Positions 17,370 through 26,006 of a DNA stretch of 64,000 nucleotides are shown here, piece after piece. Origin of the DNA: Janthinobacterium aquaticum. GTDB lineage: Bacteria; Pseudomonadota; Gammaproteobacteria; Burkholderiales; Burkholderiaceae_D. The translations under genes and the position numbers were made by a program. Position 1 is the stretch's first letter; the number at the start of each line of letters is the position of its first letter. A model generated the notes under the pieces. That model worked only from the letters and a program-made list of their open reading frames with translations. It had not been told where the DNA came from and did not search any database. The stretch covers positions 219,908-283,907 of the forward strand of contig NZ_WFLK01000007.1 of the NCBI RefSeq assembly GCF_009208565.1, written 5' to 3'.

Positions 17370-17920
17370 GCGTAGCCCTTGCAGGCGTCCAGCAGGCGGT
17401 CGATGAATGCCGACTGCACGGTGTCGCGCTCGGTGCGCGTGATGGGATCGAATTGCTCAACCAGCTTGGCCAGGATGTAGAGCCGTACGTTGTCAGGCGT
17501 CGCCTCGGACGTCGTGCCATAACCGCATTGCACATCGATGGTCACCACGTCGGTATCATCCAGCGTCGCCGGCCAGCGCGCGCCGCGACCCGGCACCAGC
17601 GCCGATGCATAGCGGGAAGCGCGGACGCGATAGCCGCTGGCGGGCAGCAGATGCTCGGCGCCGTCCGGATCAAAGTACTTGACCGACACGATATCGAGCA
17701 CCGGGTGCGGCAAGGCGATCTCAGGCGCGAAGGCGTCCAGCGTCACGCGCCAAGTCTGCGCCATCAGGCACTGATCGAGCTCGTGCTCGAGCTTCGATAT
17801 CACGCCGGTCGCCCAGCCTTTGACCACATCATCCATGTGGTCGCCATCGATGACCATATTCTTCTTGATCATATCCAGGTCGACTGCCAGGACGCTCGGT
17901 GGCGTGATGCAGATGGCCAT
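17366..17920 (-). CDS. Head-tail connector protein (HK97 gp6-like)
   Basis: A 184-residue protein with the gp6-like layout: N-terminal helical segment containing DDVVKGWATGVISKLEHEL, a strand region (HPVLDIVSVKYFDPDGAEHLL), DVVTIDVQCGYG, then TPDNVRLYILAKLVEQFD. The last two blocks are characteristic of this family, in which a helix follows the GYG turn. Connector rings sit under the portal. It starts at a TAATG junction with the upstream gene. The N-terminal extension ahead of the core is slightly longer than usual. Confidence 0.8.
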   Translation of the reverse strand: MAICITPPSVLAVDLDMIKKNMVIDGDHMDDVVKGWATGVISKLEHELDQCLMAQTWRVTLDAFAPEIALPHPVLDIVSVKYFDPDGAEHLLPASGYRVRASRYASALVPGRGARWPATLDDTDVVTIDVQCGYGTTSEATPDNVRLYILAKLVEQFDPITRTERDTVQSAFIDRLLDACKGYA

Positions 17921-18363
17921 TACGCAGCAGCCTTATCCTTGCCCTTGCCGGTCGTCGGCGCCGGCGCAGCGGCCTTGGCCGCGTCAAAAGCAGCACGGTC
18001 GGCAGCCAGTTGTTTGGTAGCCTCGGCCAGTCGCGCGCCGTCGGCGGCGTAGCTGTCGGCAAGCTGCGCCAGGCGATCAGCTTCGGCTTGGTTGGCAGCA
18101 GCTTGCTTGTCCAGGCGCTCGGCCTGCTCCTGCAGTTCGGCTTCGCGGCGCAGCAGCGCGTCGCGTGCGGCCAGCAGCTCTTCCTTGGTCGGCTCGCGCA
18201 CCGGGATCGGGTCTTCCCAATCGCCGACTTCGGCCCAGCCTTCATCCAGCGCGACGCGGGTCATGTCGGCATCATCGGTCTCGATGCGATCACCCTTGGC
18301 ATACTGGCGCACATCCGAGCCGCCGTGCGCCCAGGAGAAATCTTGTTTGGCAATCAGTTTCAA
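17920..18363 (-). CDS. Coiled-coil phage protein after the major capsid gene
   Basis: A 147-residue protein: a small N-terminal beta domain (FSWAHGGSDVRQYAKGDRIE) followed by a long Ala/Glu/Gln coiled coil (residues about 60-125) and a Lys/Pro-rich tail. The start is TTG, supported by AAGGAG 6 nt upstream; no ATG is suitable. It lies immediately downstream of the capsid gene. It may be a capsid accessory protein, but no family was recognised. Confidence 0.65.
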   Translation of the reverse strand: MKLIAKQDFSWAHGGSDVRQYAKGDRIETDDADMTRVALDEGWAEVGDWEDPIPVREPTKEELLAARDALLRREAELQEQAERLDKQAAANQAEADRLAQLADSYAADGARLAEATKQLAADRAAFDAAKAAAPAPTTGKGKDKAAA

Positions 18364-18407
18364 AGCACTCTCCTTGCGGGGAGACCGTCAGGCCTCCCCT
18401 TGAGTTT

Positions 18408-19790
18408 TTAGGATGCGGCGATTTTCAGCAGCTTGATCGCTTGGGTATTGCGCAGCTTGCCGCCCACGCGGTGGCGCACGTAGAACTTCACGAAGCCAGG
18501 TGTGGTGATTTCATCGCGAGTGACGCGCATGCCGACACGGTCACAGATCAGGTAGCCTTCCTTGAAGTCGCCGAAAGCCAGCGGGAAAGCGTTTGCTGCC
18601 ACGGCCGGCATATCTTCCGCTTCGGTGATGCCGAAGCCCAGGAAGGTGGCAGGCTGGCCAGCGGTCAGTGCCGGCTGCCAGAGGTACTGGCCATTTTCGT
18701 CCTTGTATTTACGCAGATCGGCCAGCACGGCTTTCGAGGTCAACCACTGCGCGTTGTTGCGGTAACGGGCACGCACGCCATAGATCATGTCAAAGAAGAT
18801 ATCCGGATTGGTCGGCAGCCCTGCAGCCTGGCCGGATGCGAAATACTGCAGCGTGCCGAAGGCGCGGGAATTGTCGCCGGTCGCCACAGGTGCCGGGCCA
18901 GCCAGAATGCCAGTTGGCTTCTTGACGCCATTGCCGGAAATGAATGCAACGCCTTCGCCAGTGGCCATCGCTTCGCTGGCCGAATTGATCAGCCAGTCTT
19001 CGACGTTGAAGAACAGATCATCGAGCGATTCTTCCGACGCCTGCGGCTTTGCCGATGCCATGCCGAAGGTCGGCACGATTTCAGCCAGGTCGGAGGTGTT
19101 GGTCTGGTTGCGCGTGTCGCCCTCGCCCAGCCATTCAAAGCCGGCGCCGTTGACGTCGAACAGCTCGCTGTAGTTGGTCGAGCCCACGGTGCGAACGGTG
19201 GCGATCTGGCGGATCGGCGAAAAATCGAGCGACAGTGCCGCAATGGCGTTTTCAACGATCTTCGGCAAGGCGTAGCCGCCTGCAGCGTTGACGCCCACCA
19301 TCGCCTGCGCAGCGCGGCTCTCGCGGCTATCGGCCGCGTTTTTCAGTTCCAGTGCTTTGTACGTTTGGCTGAGGCGATGCTCGCGGCCCGGGTCTTTCGG
19401 CGCGCGAATCCAGTCGTAAAAGGCTGCCTTGTAAGCCAGATCCTCGTTACTTTCGCGCTGCTCGCGGCCGGCACCGCTGAACGCACCCGGGCGTGCCAGT
19501 TTCGTTTCCAGCTTTTCCAGGCGGCTTTTTTGTTCCGACAGGTCGTCCATCGATTCTTCGATCTTTTCCATCTTGGCGTCCAGATCGGAGGTGGACTTGC
19601 CTTCTTCGACCGCTTTGATGCGCTCGTCGTTGGTGTTTTTGTACTCTTCGAACGCAGCACCGATCTGTTCGATAGCTTCGGCGACGGTGGCCAGCGTCGG
19701 CTCTTCGCGCTTTTCATACGGGCGCGCCGCCTTGGCCTGAAAGGCCGCAAAGTGAATGGCCATGGTGGCCAGCAGAATTTTACGTTTCAT
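18408..19790 (-). CDS. Major capsid protein, HK97 family
   Basis: 460 residues. The first 110 or so form a charged coiled coil (TLATVAEAIEQIGAAFEEYK; SEQKSRLEKLETKL), the delta scaffold domain that the prohead protease removes. The remainder carries HK97-fold landmarks: GGYALPKIVENAIAAL, SPIRQIATVRTV, the WLGEGDTRNQTN loop, EDWLINSASEAMATGEGVAFISGNG, GILAG, and a C-terminal FVKFYVRHRVGG. It follows the protease gene by 10 bp. Products assemble the icosahedral head. Whether covalent crosslinks form cannot be told. Confidence 0.95.
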   Translation of the reverse strand: MKRKILLATMAIHFAAFQAKAARPYEKREEPTLATVAEAIEQIGAAFEEYKNTNDERIKAVEEGKSTSDLDAKMEKIEESMDDLSEQKSRLEKLETKLARPGAFSGAGREQRESNEDLAYKAAFYDWIRAPKDPGREHRLSQTYKALELKNAADSRESRAAQAMVGVNAAGGYALPKIVENAIAALSLDFSPIRQIATVRTVGSTNYSELFDVNGAGFEWLGEGDTRNQTNTSDLAEIVPTFGMASAKPQASEESLDDLFFNVEDWLINSASEAMATGEGVAFISGNGVKKPTGILAGPAPVATGDNSRAFGTLQYFASGQAAGLPTNPDIFFDMIYGVRARYRNNAQWLTSKAVLADLRKYKDENGQYLWQPALTAGQPATFLGFGITEAEDMPAVAANAFPLAFGDFKEGYLICDRVGMRVTRDEITTPGFVKFYVRHRVGGKLRNTQAIKLLKIAAS

Positions 19791-19799
19791 GGTCTTCTT

Positions 19800-20486
19800 T
19801 CAGTTTTTGAGGTTATGGAGCAGCCGGTTGGCCGCCTTCATGGCTGCAGCCGCCCCATGAGCGTCCCGCTCAGCAAGGGTGATGCGCTTGACCCCGGCAA
19901 TCAATGCCTTGGCCGTGTCCGCCGAGACGCCCGCATCCCGCAGGGCTTGCTCGGCTTGACGAATGGTTTTGATGGCGGCCACATCAGCCGCCTTTACGTT
20001 GGTGATACGCGCCTGGCGATTGGCTGGAAAGGTAACCAGCGAGATTTCCCACAGGTCGACCACGGCAAGAATTCGCAACTCGCCGTCATACGACCACTCG
20101 ATTGCCTCAAAGCCGATGGACAGGCCGTTGAGCGCACCAATCTTCAAGAGCGCATGGGCTTCGCGGCCGCGTGCGGTTTCGAGGGCCAGCTGGCCCTTGA
20201 TGCGCAGCCCCTTTGCGTCCTCGACGATCTCGGTCCAGACGCCGATCGGCTCGGTCGCGTCGTGCTGCCACAGCATGGCCGGCAAGGTGCCGGCGACCTT
20301 GTGCGCCGCCAGTGAGGCCTCGAACGCGCCGGCCATGATGATGTCGCCATAGTCATCGCGCACGCCAAAGACCGAGCCGTAGCCCTCGATGGAGCCATCT
20401 TCGCTGGTGGACTTGATCTGCAGCGCAAAGGCCCGCACCACGCGGCCGCCACTCGTGTGACGTCGCTCAAGACTTCTTCGTGTCAT
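19800..20486 (-). CDS. HK97-family prohead protease
   Basis: A 228-residue serine protease of the U35 type. Conserved blocks are GYGSVFGVRDDYGDIIMAGAF, the catalytic His in LWQHD (His75) and the catalytic Ser in NGLSIGF (Ser123), with DLWEISLVTFPAN behind. It cleaves the capsid delta domain and itself during maturation. Its start overlaps the portal gene by 20 bp, and the capsid gene follows, the standard portal-protease-capsid order. Confidence 0.95.
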   Translation of the reverse strand: MTRRSLERRHTSGGRVVRAFALQIKSTSEDGSIEGYGSVFGVRDDYGDIIMAGAFEASLAAHKVAGTLPAMLWQHDATEPIGVWTEIVEDAKGLRIKGQLALETARGREAHALLKIGALNGLSIGFEAIEWSYDGELRILAVVDLWEISLVTFPANRQARITNVKAADVAAIKTIRQAEQALRDAGVSADTAKALIAGVKRITLAERDAHGAAAAMKAANRLLHNLKN

Positions 20487-21678
20487 TGCCGCCTTCTTTC
20501 TTGTTAGTACTCATATTCATAGGGGTAAGCGGCTCGTCCAGGCCCGGCAGCGGATCCTTCCCTTCTTCGTCGCGGATCTCGTTGCGGGTATAGATGCCCG
20601 TCTCAGCCATGGTCCGCGCCCACTGCGAGCGATCTGCCATAGATCCGGCCAGCAGGTAGCGCGTGTCGAACTCGGTGAACAGCGCCCCGTTACCATCGAG
20701 CAGCGTTTCATCGAGCCGCTGCATCCAGGCTTCATGCCATGGCGCCAGCGTGTTCTTCACGTGCGCTGAAAAGAACGTCTCGGAGCTGGCGAATGTTGCA
20801 GCTTTGTCAGAATGACCTACCATGATCGGAAACACGCCGTAAAACCGGCAAATCTCCTCAATTTGCAAGCGCCGCGTTTCAACATGCTGCGCGTCAACGC
20901 CGCTGATCGCCGTGCTTACCCACTTCGCGGCCCGATCCAGCACCAGGGGCACGCCCGTATTCCGCACCCCGCCCTTGTCGCGCAGCCACTGTGACAAGCG
21001 TTCGTGCTGTTCCTTGTTCAAGTTGCCCTCAACGGAATAGGCGCCGCTGGTGCGCAGCCCGTTCTCATGCATGGCTGTCTGGCTTTGCTCGGTCGCCATG
21101 GCCAGGCCGATGGCCGAGCGCGCCAACTTCACTGCGTCCAGGGTAGTCACCCAGTCCCATTGCACGCCGTTAAGCAAAAACACGTCGTCCGGTGCGAATT
21201 CACCGATCAAGCCGAACTCATCCCAGCAGCGATACACCAGCTCGTACCGCGACGTCCTGGTGACGCTCCACTGCCCTGGCTGGACAGGTATCAACTCGCG
21301 CACACGCCGATCATCACCTCGCACCTTGATCGACAGGCCCGTGCCGGTGAGCGCTGCGTGGATCGTCATCTGGCGGCGCCACTCGAAGGAGGTCTGCCAC
21401 TCGTTTGGCCGGCGCGCCAACAAACGATATTCCGGGATGCCGGTGGCCTTCTGCCGACGGCCAGCACTATCCTCGCGGTAGACGTGCAGATCCGGCGTGG
21501 CGCAACCGTCGGCAATAGCCTTCACGCATGCCAGTACCGTGGAGACCTGCAGCGCTGTCTGGCTGTTGACCGGCAATCCGGCCACATGGCTGACACTTCC
21601 ACCATCGAGCAGGTCCGCAATCTGGTCATAGTCCAGCTGCTTGGATTTCTTACCCAAGATTCGCTTGAAAAAATTCAC
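20467..21678 (-). CDS. Portal protein, HK97 family
   Basis: A 403-residue portal, within the usual size range. Typical segments are QVSTVLACVKAIADGCATPDLHVY, HAALTGTGLSIKV, ELIPVQPGQWSV, VFLLNGVQWDW, and the clip/stem area ICRFYGVFPIMVGHSDKAAT. It forms the dodecameric packaging and ejection ring at one vertex. The start codon is GTG, overlapping the terminase stop by one base (TAGTG). Confidence 0.95.
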   Translation of the reverse strand: MNFFKRILGKKSKQLDYDQIADLLDGGSVSHVAGLPVNSQTALQVSTVLACVKAIADGCATPDLHVYREDSAGRRQKATGIPEYRLLARRPNEWQTSFEWRRQMTIHAALTGTGLSIKVRGDDRRVRELIPVQPGQWSVTRTSRYELVYRCWDEFGLIGEFAPDDVFLLNGVQWDWVTTLDAVKLARSAIGLAMATEQSQTAMHENGLRTSGAYSVEGNLNKEQHERLSQWLRDKGGVRNTGVPLVLDRAAKWVSTAISGVDAQHVETRRLQIEEICRFYGVFPIMVGHSDKAATFASSETFFSAHVKNTLAPWHEAWMQRLDETLLDGNGALFTEFDTRYLLAGSMADRSQWARTMAETGIYTRNEIRDEEGKDPLPGLDEPLTPMNMSTNKKEGGNDTKKS

Positions 21679-23339
21679 TAGTTGTCCCAGAAAGATTTGC
21701 CGTTGGGCATGGGGTTATGCGCCATCAGCGTCACCGCATCAAAAGCCGCCATCAGCGGGTCGATCTTGCCGGTGCCGCTGGCTTGCTTCGTGATCGATAT
21801 CGCGTTTCCGCTTTGCACTGTGCGGGCATTGCCAACGCACCAGGCCATCAATGCCTGGCCGCCATGCACAAGCTCGCCACCAGCCACCTTGCGCTCGGTG
21901 GTCTTGATGGCGCCGTTCAGTTTCCAGCCCTGCGAGATAGCCACGATGTCATCGGTGGTAAATTCGCGCGCCACCAGCTCATCAATCACATCGGTAATGC
22001 CAGCGCCATCAACGCCAATTCCCTGTTTTTCCGGCAGGCGGCCTGCGTCCCGTACTCTGCAAACGATATCGGCCACGGCCGCAACGTCCTGCCCTGGGCG
22101 CTCCACCAAGGTGAGCTCGCCAGCAGCAGCGAAGTCCTGAAGCCGCGGCGCAATCTCTAGCCGGCGCTTCAGTACGATCTCGTGCGCCCAGGCATGCGCC
22201 CAAAGGAGCCAGCGCCGGGTTTCGCTTTCGCGCCCCAGTACTGCCAGGCCAAGCAAGTCATCCAGGCCGCCGCCGTCAATACCCACCACCGCCACCTCGC
22301 AGCGATCAAGCAGCGCATCGAGGGTCAGGCCGGACTCAGCAGCCCCCTCCCAAAAGTCAGCACCGGCCCAGCGGTCCGACCGCAGGTTCATGCCGATTTC
22401 GACATTCAAGTGTTTGGCCAAAAACTGCTGAAACGATCCGTCCGTTTTGGCCTGATTTTTCTTGAGGTTGTCTGCGAGCCATTCGGCGCTGACAGAGCGC
22501 CCCATGTTCGGGTTGGTGATGTAGAAGTTCGCCGGGTCCAGGTAGCCCTTGGCTTTGATCATCGCTTCCGGAAATTCGTAGATCACGCCCAGCGATTTGG
22601 GGTCGTCGATTTTGCCGTCCCGCACATCCCGGTAGTACTGCAGCTTTTCTTTGAACACACCAGCTGGCGGTTCCTCGCTCTGCGTGGTGAGGTAGATCAC
22701 CCAACCCTCTTCCCGCGACACCTGGCCACCAGTTGCTTCCATGAACATGCCGCTGGCGTTGGCGCGCTTGCCAAACACCCAGTGCTCGTCGATCAGCACC
22801 CGGCCCGACTTTTTCCCCGAGACGGTGTCAGTATCGGCAGCGACGACCTTCAGGCTGTTGCGCGTGACACGATGTGTAATCGTCCGCACATGGTCTTGAA
22901 TATGGAATATCGCCGACAACCTATCGTCGACGCGGATCATGCCGGCGGCCGGCTTGAAGCTGTTGTCGGCCACCTCCTTGGTCGGCGCCAGGATCAAATG
23001 CTCCTCTTCCTCGCGAAAGCACAGGATCAACGCTGTCAGCATGATCCCAGCCGCGATAGTCGATTTCGAATTCTTTTTGCTGATCAACAGAAAATATTCC
23101 CGGATCAACTGCTTGCCGGTCTCGCCGTCGTAGCCGCCGAAGATGGCGGCCACGAAGTCGAACACCCATTGCTCACTGCACTCCCCGAACGTAGGCTTGC
23201 CGGGAAGGTCGACCACCCGCAGTTCCTTGAAGATGGCCAGCGCCTGATCAGCCTTGTCAGGGAAAATCGGTGGCGGAATAATTGGATTTCCCGCGCATAG
23301 ACGCTCTTCCCAGTCCAAGCATGCAGTTGACCATTCCAT
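21678..23339 (-). CDS. Terminase large subunit (packaging ATPase and nuclease)
   Basis: 553 residues. The N-terminal ATPase has the deviant Walker A found in TerL proteins (LISKKNSKST, residues 85-94), then LILAPTKEVADNS, and Walker B with catalytic Glu (GRVLIDEHWVFG, 179-190). The C-terminal RNase H-like nuclease shows its first metal-binding Asp in VVGIDGGGLDDLLGLAV. It translocates DNA into the prohead through the portal and cuts the concatemer. It lies 10 bp after the small subunit gene and overlaps the portal start. Confidence 0.95.
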   Translation of the reverse strand: MEWSTACLDWEERLCAGNPIIPPPIFPDKADQALAIFKELRVVDLPGKPTFGECSEQWVFDFVAAIFGGYDGETGKQLIREYFLLISKKNSKSTIAAGIMLTALILCFREEEEHLILAPTKEVADNSFKPAAGMIRVDDRLSAIFHIQDHVRTITHRVTRNSLKVVAADTDTVSGKKSGRVLIDEHWVFGKRANASGMFMEATGGQVSREEGWVIYLTTQSEEPPAGVFKEKLQYYRDVRDGKIDDPKSLGVIYEFPEAMIKAKGYLDPANFYITNPNMGRSVSAEWLADNLKKNQAKTDGSFQQFLAKHLNVEIGMNLRSDRWAGADFWEGAAESGLTLDALLDRCEVAVVGIDGGGLDDLLGLAVLGRESETRRWLLWAHAWAHEIVLKRRLEIAPRLQDFAAAGELTLVERPGQDVAAVADIVCRVRDAGRLPEKQGIGVDGAGITDVIDELVAREFTTDDIVAISQGWKLNGAIKTTERKVAGGELVHGGQALMAWCVGNARTVQSGNAISITKQASGTGKIDPLMAAFDAVTLMAHNPMPNGKSFWDN

Positions 23340-23349
23340 TACTACCTCT

Positions 23350-23655
23350 TCACTTCTTCACAACTTTGAGCGCCGGCGGCGCCATGGGTGCGAACATGTT
23401 CGCCGCCGTTTTCGCATCCTCCTGCTTCTGATCTTTCTTGCCGCCTTCGCCCAGCTTCTTGTGCACGAATGGCATGAGCGCCTTTGCAGCGTCGGTCCGA
23501 GTCTTCATTTCGGTAGCGGGATCGTTCATCACCGCCACTAAAAAATCTTTCGGGTCTTTCGTCAGCAGCGCAGTCGACGTACTTAAATTGGGCGGCTTCG
23601 GCTTTCGGCCAGCGCCGACGCGAGCCCCGCCACTTTTTCCAGGTTGGCCTGCCAT
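23350..23655 (-). CDS. Terminase small subunit
   Basis: A 101-residue basic protein. N-terminal GGARVGAGRKPKPPN is the usual opening of small terminases and DUF5681-like proteins. A helical middle (FLVAVMNDPATEMKTRTDAAKALMPFVHKKL) follows, then a Lys-rich end. It recognises the packaging start site and delivers DNA to TerL. It is located between HNH and TerL, and ATG 23655 is at the edge of the 100-bp spacer proposed as cos. Confidence 0.85.
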   Translation of the reverse strand: MAGQPGKSGGARVGAGRKPKPPNLSTSTALLTKDPKDFLVAVMNDPATEMKTRTDAAKALMPFVHKKLGEGGKKDQKQEDAKTAANMFAPMAPPALKVVKK

Positions 23656-23756
23656 TTGAATTCCGTTTGAAAATGGGAAAATTTTCTGCGCGTGAGAAAG
23701 CAGGTGGTCTAGGGCTTTCGATGCCCCAGAGATTTACCCCGCCCCTCCCTATAGCT
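23656..23756. other. Candidate cos / packaging region
   Basis: A 101-bp gene-free gap between the HNH nuclease and the small terminase. On the minus strand it starts with a G-rich block (AGGGAGGGGCGGGG, then TAAATCTCTGGGGC, 23721-23750) and becomes AT-rich before TerS. In HK97-like phages cos lies beside TerS with an HNH partner, so this is the best candidate. No cut site can be assigned from sequence alone. Confidence 0.4.
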
Positions 23757-24188
23757 TCAGCGGACCTCGCGAATGAGCGCAGCACCATCGATCGCTCGTC
23801 CTGCCGCCTCCTCGCGCTGCTTATCGCGGCTGTGGTGCGTCGTGCAAAGGCTCTGCCACCGGGTCGAGTCCCAAAACATCTTCATGTCACCACGGTGCGG
23901 CTCGATGTGATCCACCACCTGGGCGTGCGGCAGACCAATGCCCTTGTTCATGCATGCGAGGCCGATGGCCACCGCATCCTGGTCGTAACTGATGCCAGCG
24001 TCACGCAGGCAGTAAGCGCAGAAGGGATGCTTCACCAGGTAGGCAGCGCGGGCCTGCTGCCACTTGTAACCGTAGCCGCGCGCCGTGCTGCCCTCCTTAC
24101 CGGAACGCCACGAGTCCGCGCTTACCGTCACCATGCGGCCCGGCAGCGTTTGCAGCTTTGACTTGAGGGTTGTGAGGCGCGTAGCCAT
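23757..24188 (-). CDS. HNH endonuclease (packaging-associated)
   Basis: A 143-residue nuclease. It has a zinc knuckle with FCAYC (Cys57, Cys60) and the HNH core VVDHIEPHRGDMKMFWD...LCTTHHSRDKQ (His94, His118/119). The pattern matches HK97 gp74-like proteins, which stimulate terminase cutting at cos. Its place directly before the terminase genes agrees. It starts at a TGATG junction with the upstream gene. Confidence 0.9.
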   Translation of the reverse strand: MATRLTTLKSKLQTLPGRMVTVSADSWRSGKEGSTARGYGYKWQQARAAYLVKHPFCAYCLRDAGISYDQDAVAIGLACMNKGIGLPHAQVVDHIEPHRGDMKMFWDSTRWQSLCTTHHSRDKQREEAAGRAIDGAALIREVR

Positions 24189-24781
24189 CAGTCGCCAGTA
24201 ACACCATCGCCGGCAGCGGGCAGGCCGGTCAGCACAGCCAGGCTGACGCCACCATCAATGATCAGAATGCGAACGTCAGCGTCCAGATCAGAGCGGATAC
24301 GCTGCTTCATCGCGGCCAACTGCTCGCGGCTCAATTGGTGCGGGGTAGTCAACACCAGCGCATCGCCATGCGCCATGGCCAAGCTCGCCACCTGCGGCGT
24401 AACAGCAGCAGGCACGGTGTCGGTCGCACCAAGGAACTCGGGCGACTTGGCATCGAGGCCGGAGCTGACGCCAGAAGCCACTGCAGCAGCAATGTACTCG
24501 CTTTTGCGGGCGACGCTGACCGGCTGACTATCGGCGACCATGCGGTCGGCCACTGCTGTGGTACGGGCCTCGATAAGCGCACCGAGGCGGCAAGCTTCCA
24601 CATCATCGATGAAGCTGTGCAAACTGGTGTACTGATGGTTTACGCCGATCTTTTCCAGTTCCGCCAAGATGACCGCTTTAAGCGCGTCAGCATCGGCACG
24701 TGCCATAGGCTCGGCATCCCGACGGATATGTTTCTCGATCATGCCGGTGAGCATGGATTGCTTGCTGGTGGCGGTAAGCAT
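24188..24781 (-). CDS. Conserved phage protein of unknown function
   Basis: A 197-residue acidic, mainly helical protein without membrane segments or clear motifs. It contains a mid-section AVASGVSSGLDAKSPEFLG and a C-terminal alpha/beta part (SREQLAAMKQRIRSDLDADVRILIIDGGVSLAVL) that resembles a compact nucleotide- or protein-binding fold only loosely. It is first or second in the late operon and overlaps HNH by TGATG. Confidence 0.6.
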   Translation of the reverse strand: MLTATSKQSMLTGMIEKHIRRDAEPMARADADALKAVILAELEKIGVNHQYTSLHSFIDDVEACRLGALIEARTTAVADRMVADSQPVSVARKSEYIAAAVASGVSSGLDAKSPEFLGATDTVPAAVTPQVASLAMAHGDALVLTTPHQLSREQLAAMKQRIRSDLDADVRILIIDGGVSLAVLTGLPAAGDGVTGD

Positions 24782-24792
24782 GGTATTGCCTT

Positions 24793-24984
24793 TCAGGTAG
24801 TAGTGGCTTTAGACATCAGCCCGGCTGCCACACTGGCAGCGCATGTTGGGCAGTGCGTCAGCGCCCGCAGCAGCCGGCGCGCCTCTTCGGCCTGGGCCAG
24901 TTGCGCGGCCAGCTGGTCGATGCGGTGCATATCGCCCGCCCGGCTGGCGCGGATGATCTCGTCACGCCAGTGCAGTGCTTGCAT
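24793..24984 (-). CDS. Small zinc-ribbon-like phage protein
   Basis: A 63-residue protein, MQALHWRDEIIRASRAGDMHRIDQLAAQL..., a helical hairpin followed by a CPTC pair near the end. Start 24984 follows GAGG at 8-9 nt. A TTG 12 bp upstream is possible. It sits 11 bp before the 197-residue gene. Function unknown; a single CxxC is not enough to claim zinc binding. Confidence 0.5.
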   Translation of the reverse strand: MQALHWRDEIIRASRAGDMHRIDQLAAQLAQAEEARRLLRALTHCPTCAASVAAGLMSKATTT

Positions 24985-25131
24985 ATGCAACCTCAAATAG
25001 AAAAGCCGCCAGCGCAGTGATGCGGCAGGCGGCAGGCGGCCAAACCCGGCGTGCCGGGCGGGGGAAGCTGGAGCGGGCGGACACTCACCAGCAGCGTAAC
25101 CATTGGTGATATTTCAAATTATCAATTTCGC

Positions 25132-25137
25132 TACAAT
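25132..25137 (+). promoter_or_regulatory. Candidate -10 box for the DUF2513 gene
   Basis: TACAAT lies in an AT-rich stretch about 60 bp before the ATG at 25195, while the neighbouring sequence is GC-rich. A convincing -35 could not be placed. A CCCGGC-GT-GCCGGG hairpin sits upstream at 25045-25058. Confidence 0.35.
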
Positions 25138-25194
25138 GAGGAGCGCCCGATTGCTTCCCGGCAGTAGGCACATTCATCAACTACGGAAGAGAAA

Positions 25195-25557
25195 ATGAAA
25201 CGAGACTTTGACCTTATTCGAACAATTCTGCTGGAGTTTGAAGCGCGACCACCAAGCAATATTCCATTGAAGTTCAAGCACGACGACTACGATCCGGAGA
25301 TTATCAACGAGCACATGGTCTTGCTCATTGAGGCCGGACTTCTAGAGGGCACGCTACTTGCCACAACCAGCAGCCCGAAGCGCGCATACCCAGTTCGCCT
25401 TACTTGGGAGGGGCACGATTTTATCGATTCCATCAAGGATCCAACTCTATGGGAGAAGGCTAAAAAGAATGTTATCGCACCGGTCGGCGGTGTCGCCTTC
25501 AGCGTCATCAAGGAGTGGGCGGTAACGGAGGCGAAGACACGTTTAGGGCTGCCGTGA
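25195..25557 (+). CDS. DUF2513 protein, prophage moron
   Basis: A 120-residue protein opening MKRDFDLIRTILLEFEARP, the signature start of DUF2513, with LTWEGHDFIDSIKDPTLWEKAKKN in the second half (winged-helix-like end). It stands alone on the plus strand inside the minus-strand late region, with lower GC than its neighbours, and converges on a phage gene with a 50-bp overlap. DUF2513 proteins are frequent in prophages and plasmids. Their role is not established, and DNA binding is plausible from the winged-helix look. Confidence 0.85.
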   Translation: MKRDFDLIRTILLEFEARPPSNIPLKFKHDDYDPEIINEHMVLLIEAGLLEGTLLATTSSPKRAYPVRLTWEGHDFIDSIKDPTLWEKAKKNVIAPVGGVAFSVIKEWAVTEAKTRLGLP

Positions 25558-25855
25558 GCTCCTCGGAACAGTTGAAATAAATCATCGCCGCGCTATTCAT
25601 GGCGCGCTTCCCTTCCGGGTCGCTCGTCATATCTGCGCATCGGTAACGTGCGCGAGCACATGCTCGCCATGACTCAGCCAGCGCGCGCAATTTGTCGTCC
25701 TGGCTGGCCGGTATTTGGCTGGTCGGCAGGGCCTGGCGCAGTGCCTCCAGTGATGCCGGGTCTATCACACTCACCTCAAGCGGAGTATCCAGACGGCCAA
25801 CGTAGCCGACGCGTTCGACAGCGACACCCTCATCACTTCCAACAGCGTTTTGCAT
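25508..25855 (-). CDS. Hypothetical phage protein
   Basis: A 115-residue acidic protein (MQNAVGSDEGVAVERVGYVG...) with a helical C-terminal half containing RACARARYRCADM and MIYFNCSEEL; four cysteines. Start 25855 is backed by GAAAGGTC. Its end overlaps the oppositely directed DUF2513 gene. It is the first coding gene after the phage tRNA in the late direction. No function recognised. Confidence 0.5.
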   Translation of the reverse strand: MQNAVGSDEGVAVERVGYVGRLDTPLEVSVIDPASLEALRQALPTSQIPASQDDKLRALAESWRACARARYRCADMTSDPEGKRAMNSAAMIYFNCSEELTAALNVSSPPLPPTP

Positions 25856-25932
25856 AACAGACCTTTCGGATTGCGGTTGCCTGGGGTTGCGGCCCGGCGC
25901 CTTGGGCCGCGCGGCCAAGCGTGCGGTGAAAC

Positions 25933-26006
25933 TGGAGCGGGCGAAGGGAATCGAACCCTCGTCGTTTGCTTGGAAGGCAGCAGCTCTGCCATTGAGCTAC
26001 GCCCGC
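25933..26006 (-). tRNA. tRNA-Gly(UCC), prophage-encoded
   Basis: 74 nt including an encoded CCA. The acceptor GCGGGCG pairs perfectly with CGCCCGC, the D arm is GCTC/GAGC, the T arm has GGTTCGATTCC, and the anticodon loop CTTCCAA gives UCC. The anticodon stem is imperfect: GCTGC opposite GCAAA leaves two unpaired positions at the outer end, where a normal tRNA-Gly has five pairs. It lies inside the phage late region, between the Q-like gene and the HNH/terminase block, so it is phage cargo rather than an integration target. Confidence 0.85.
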
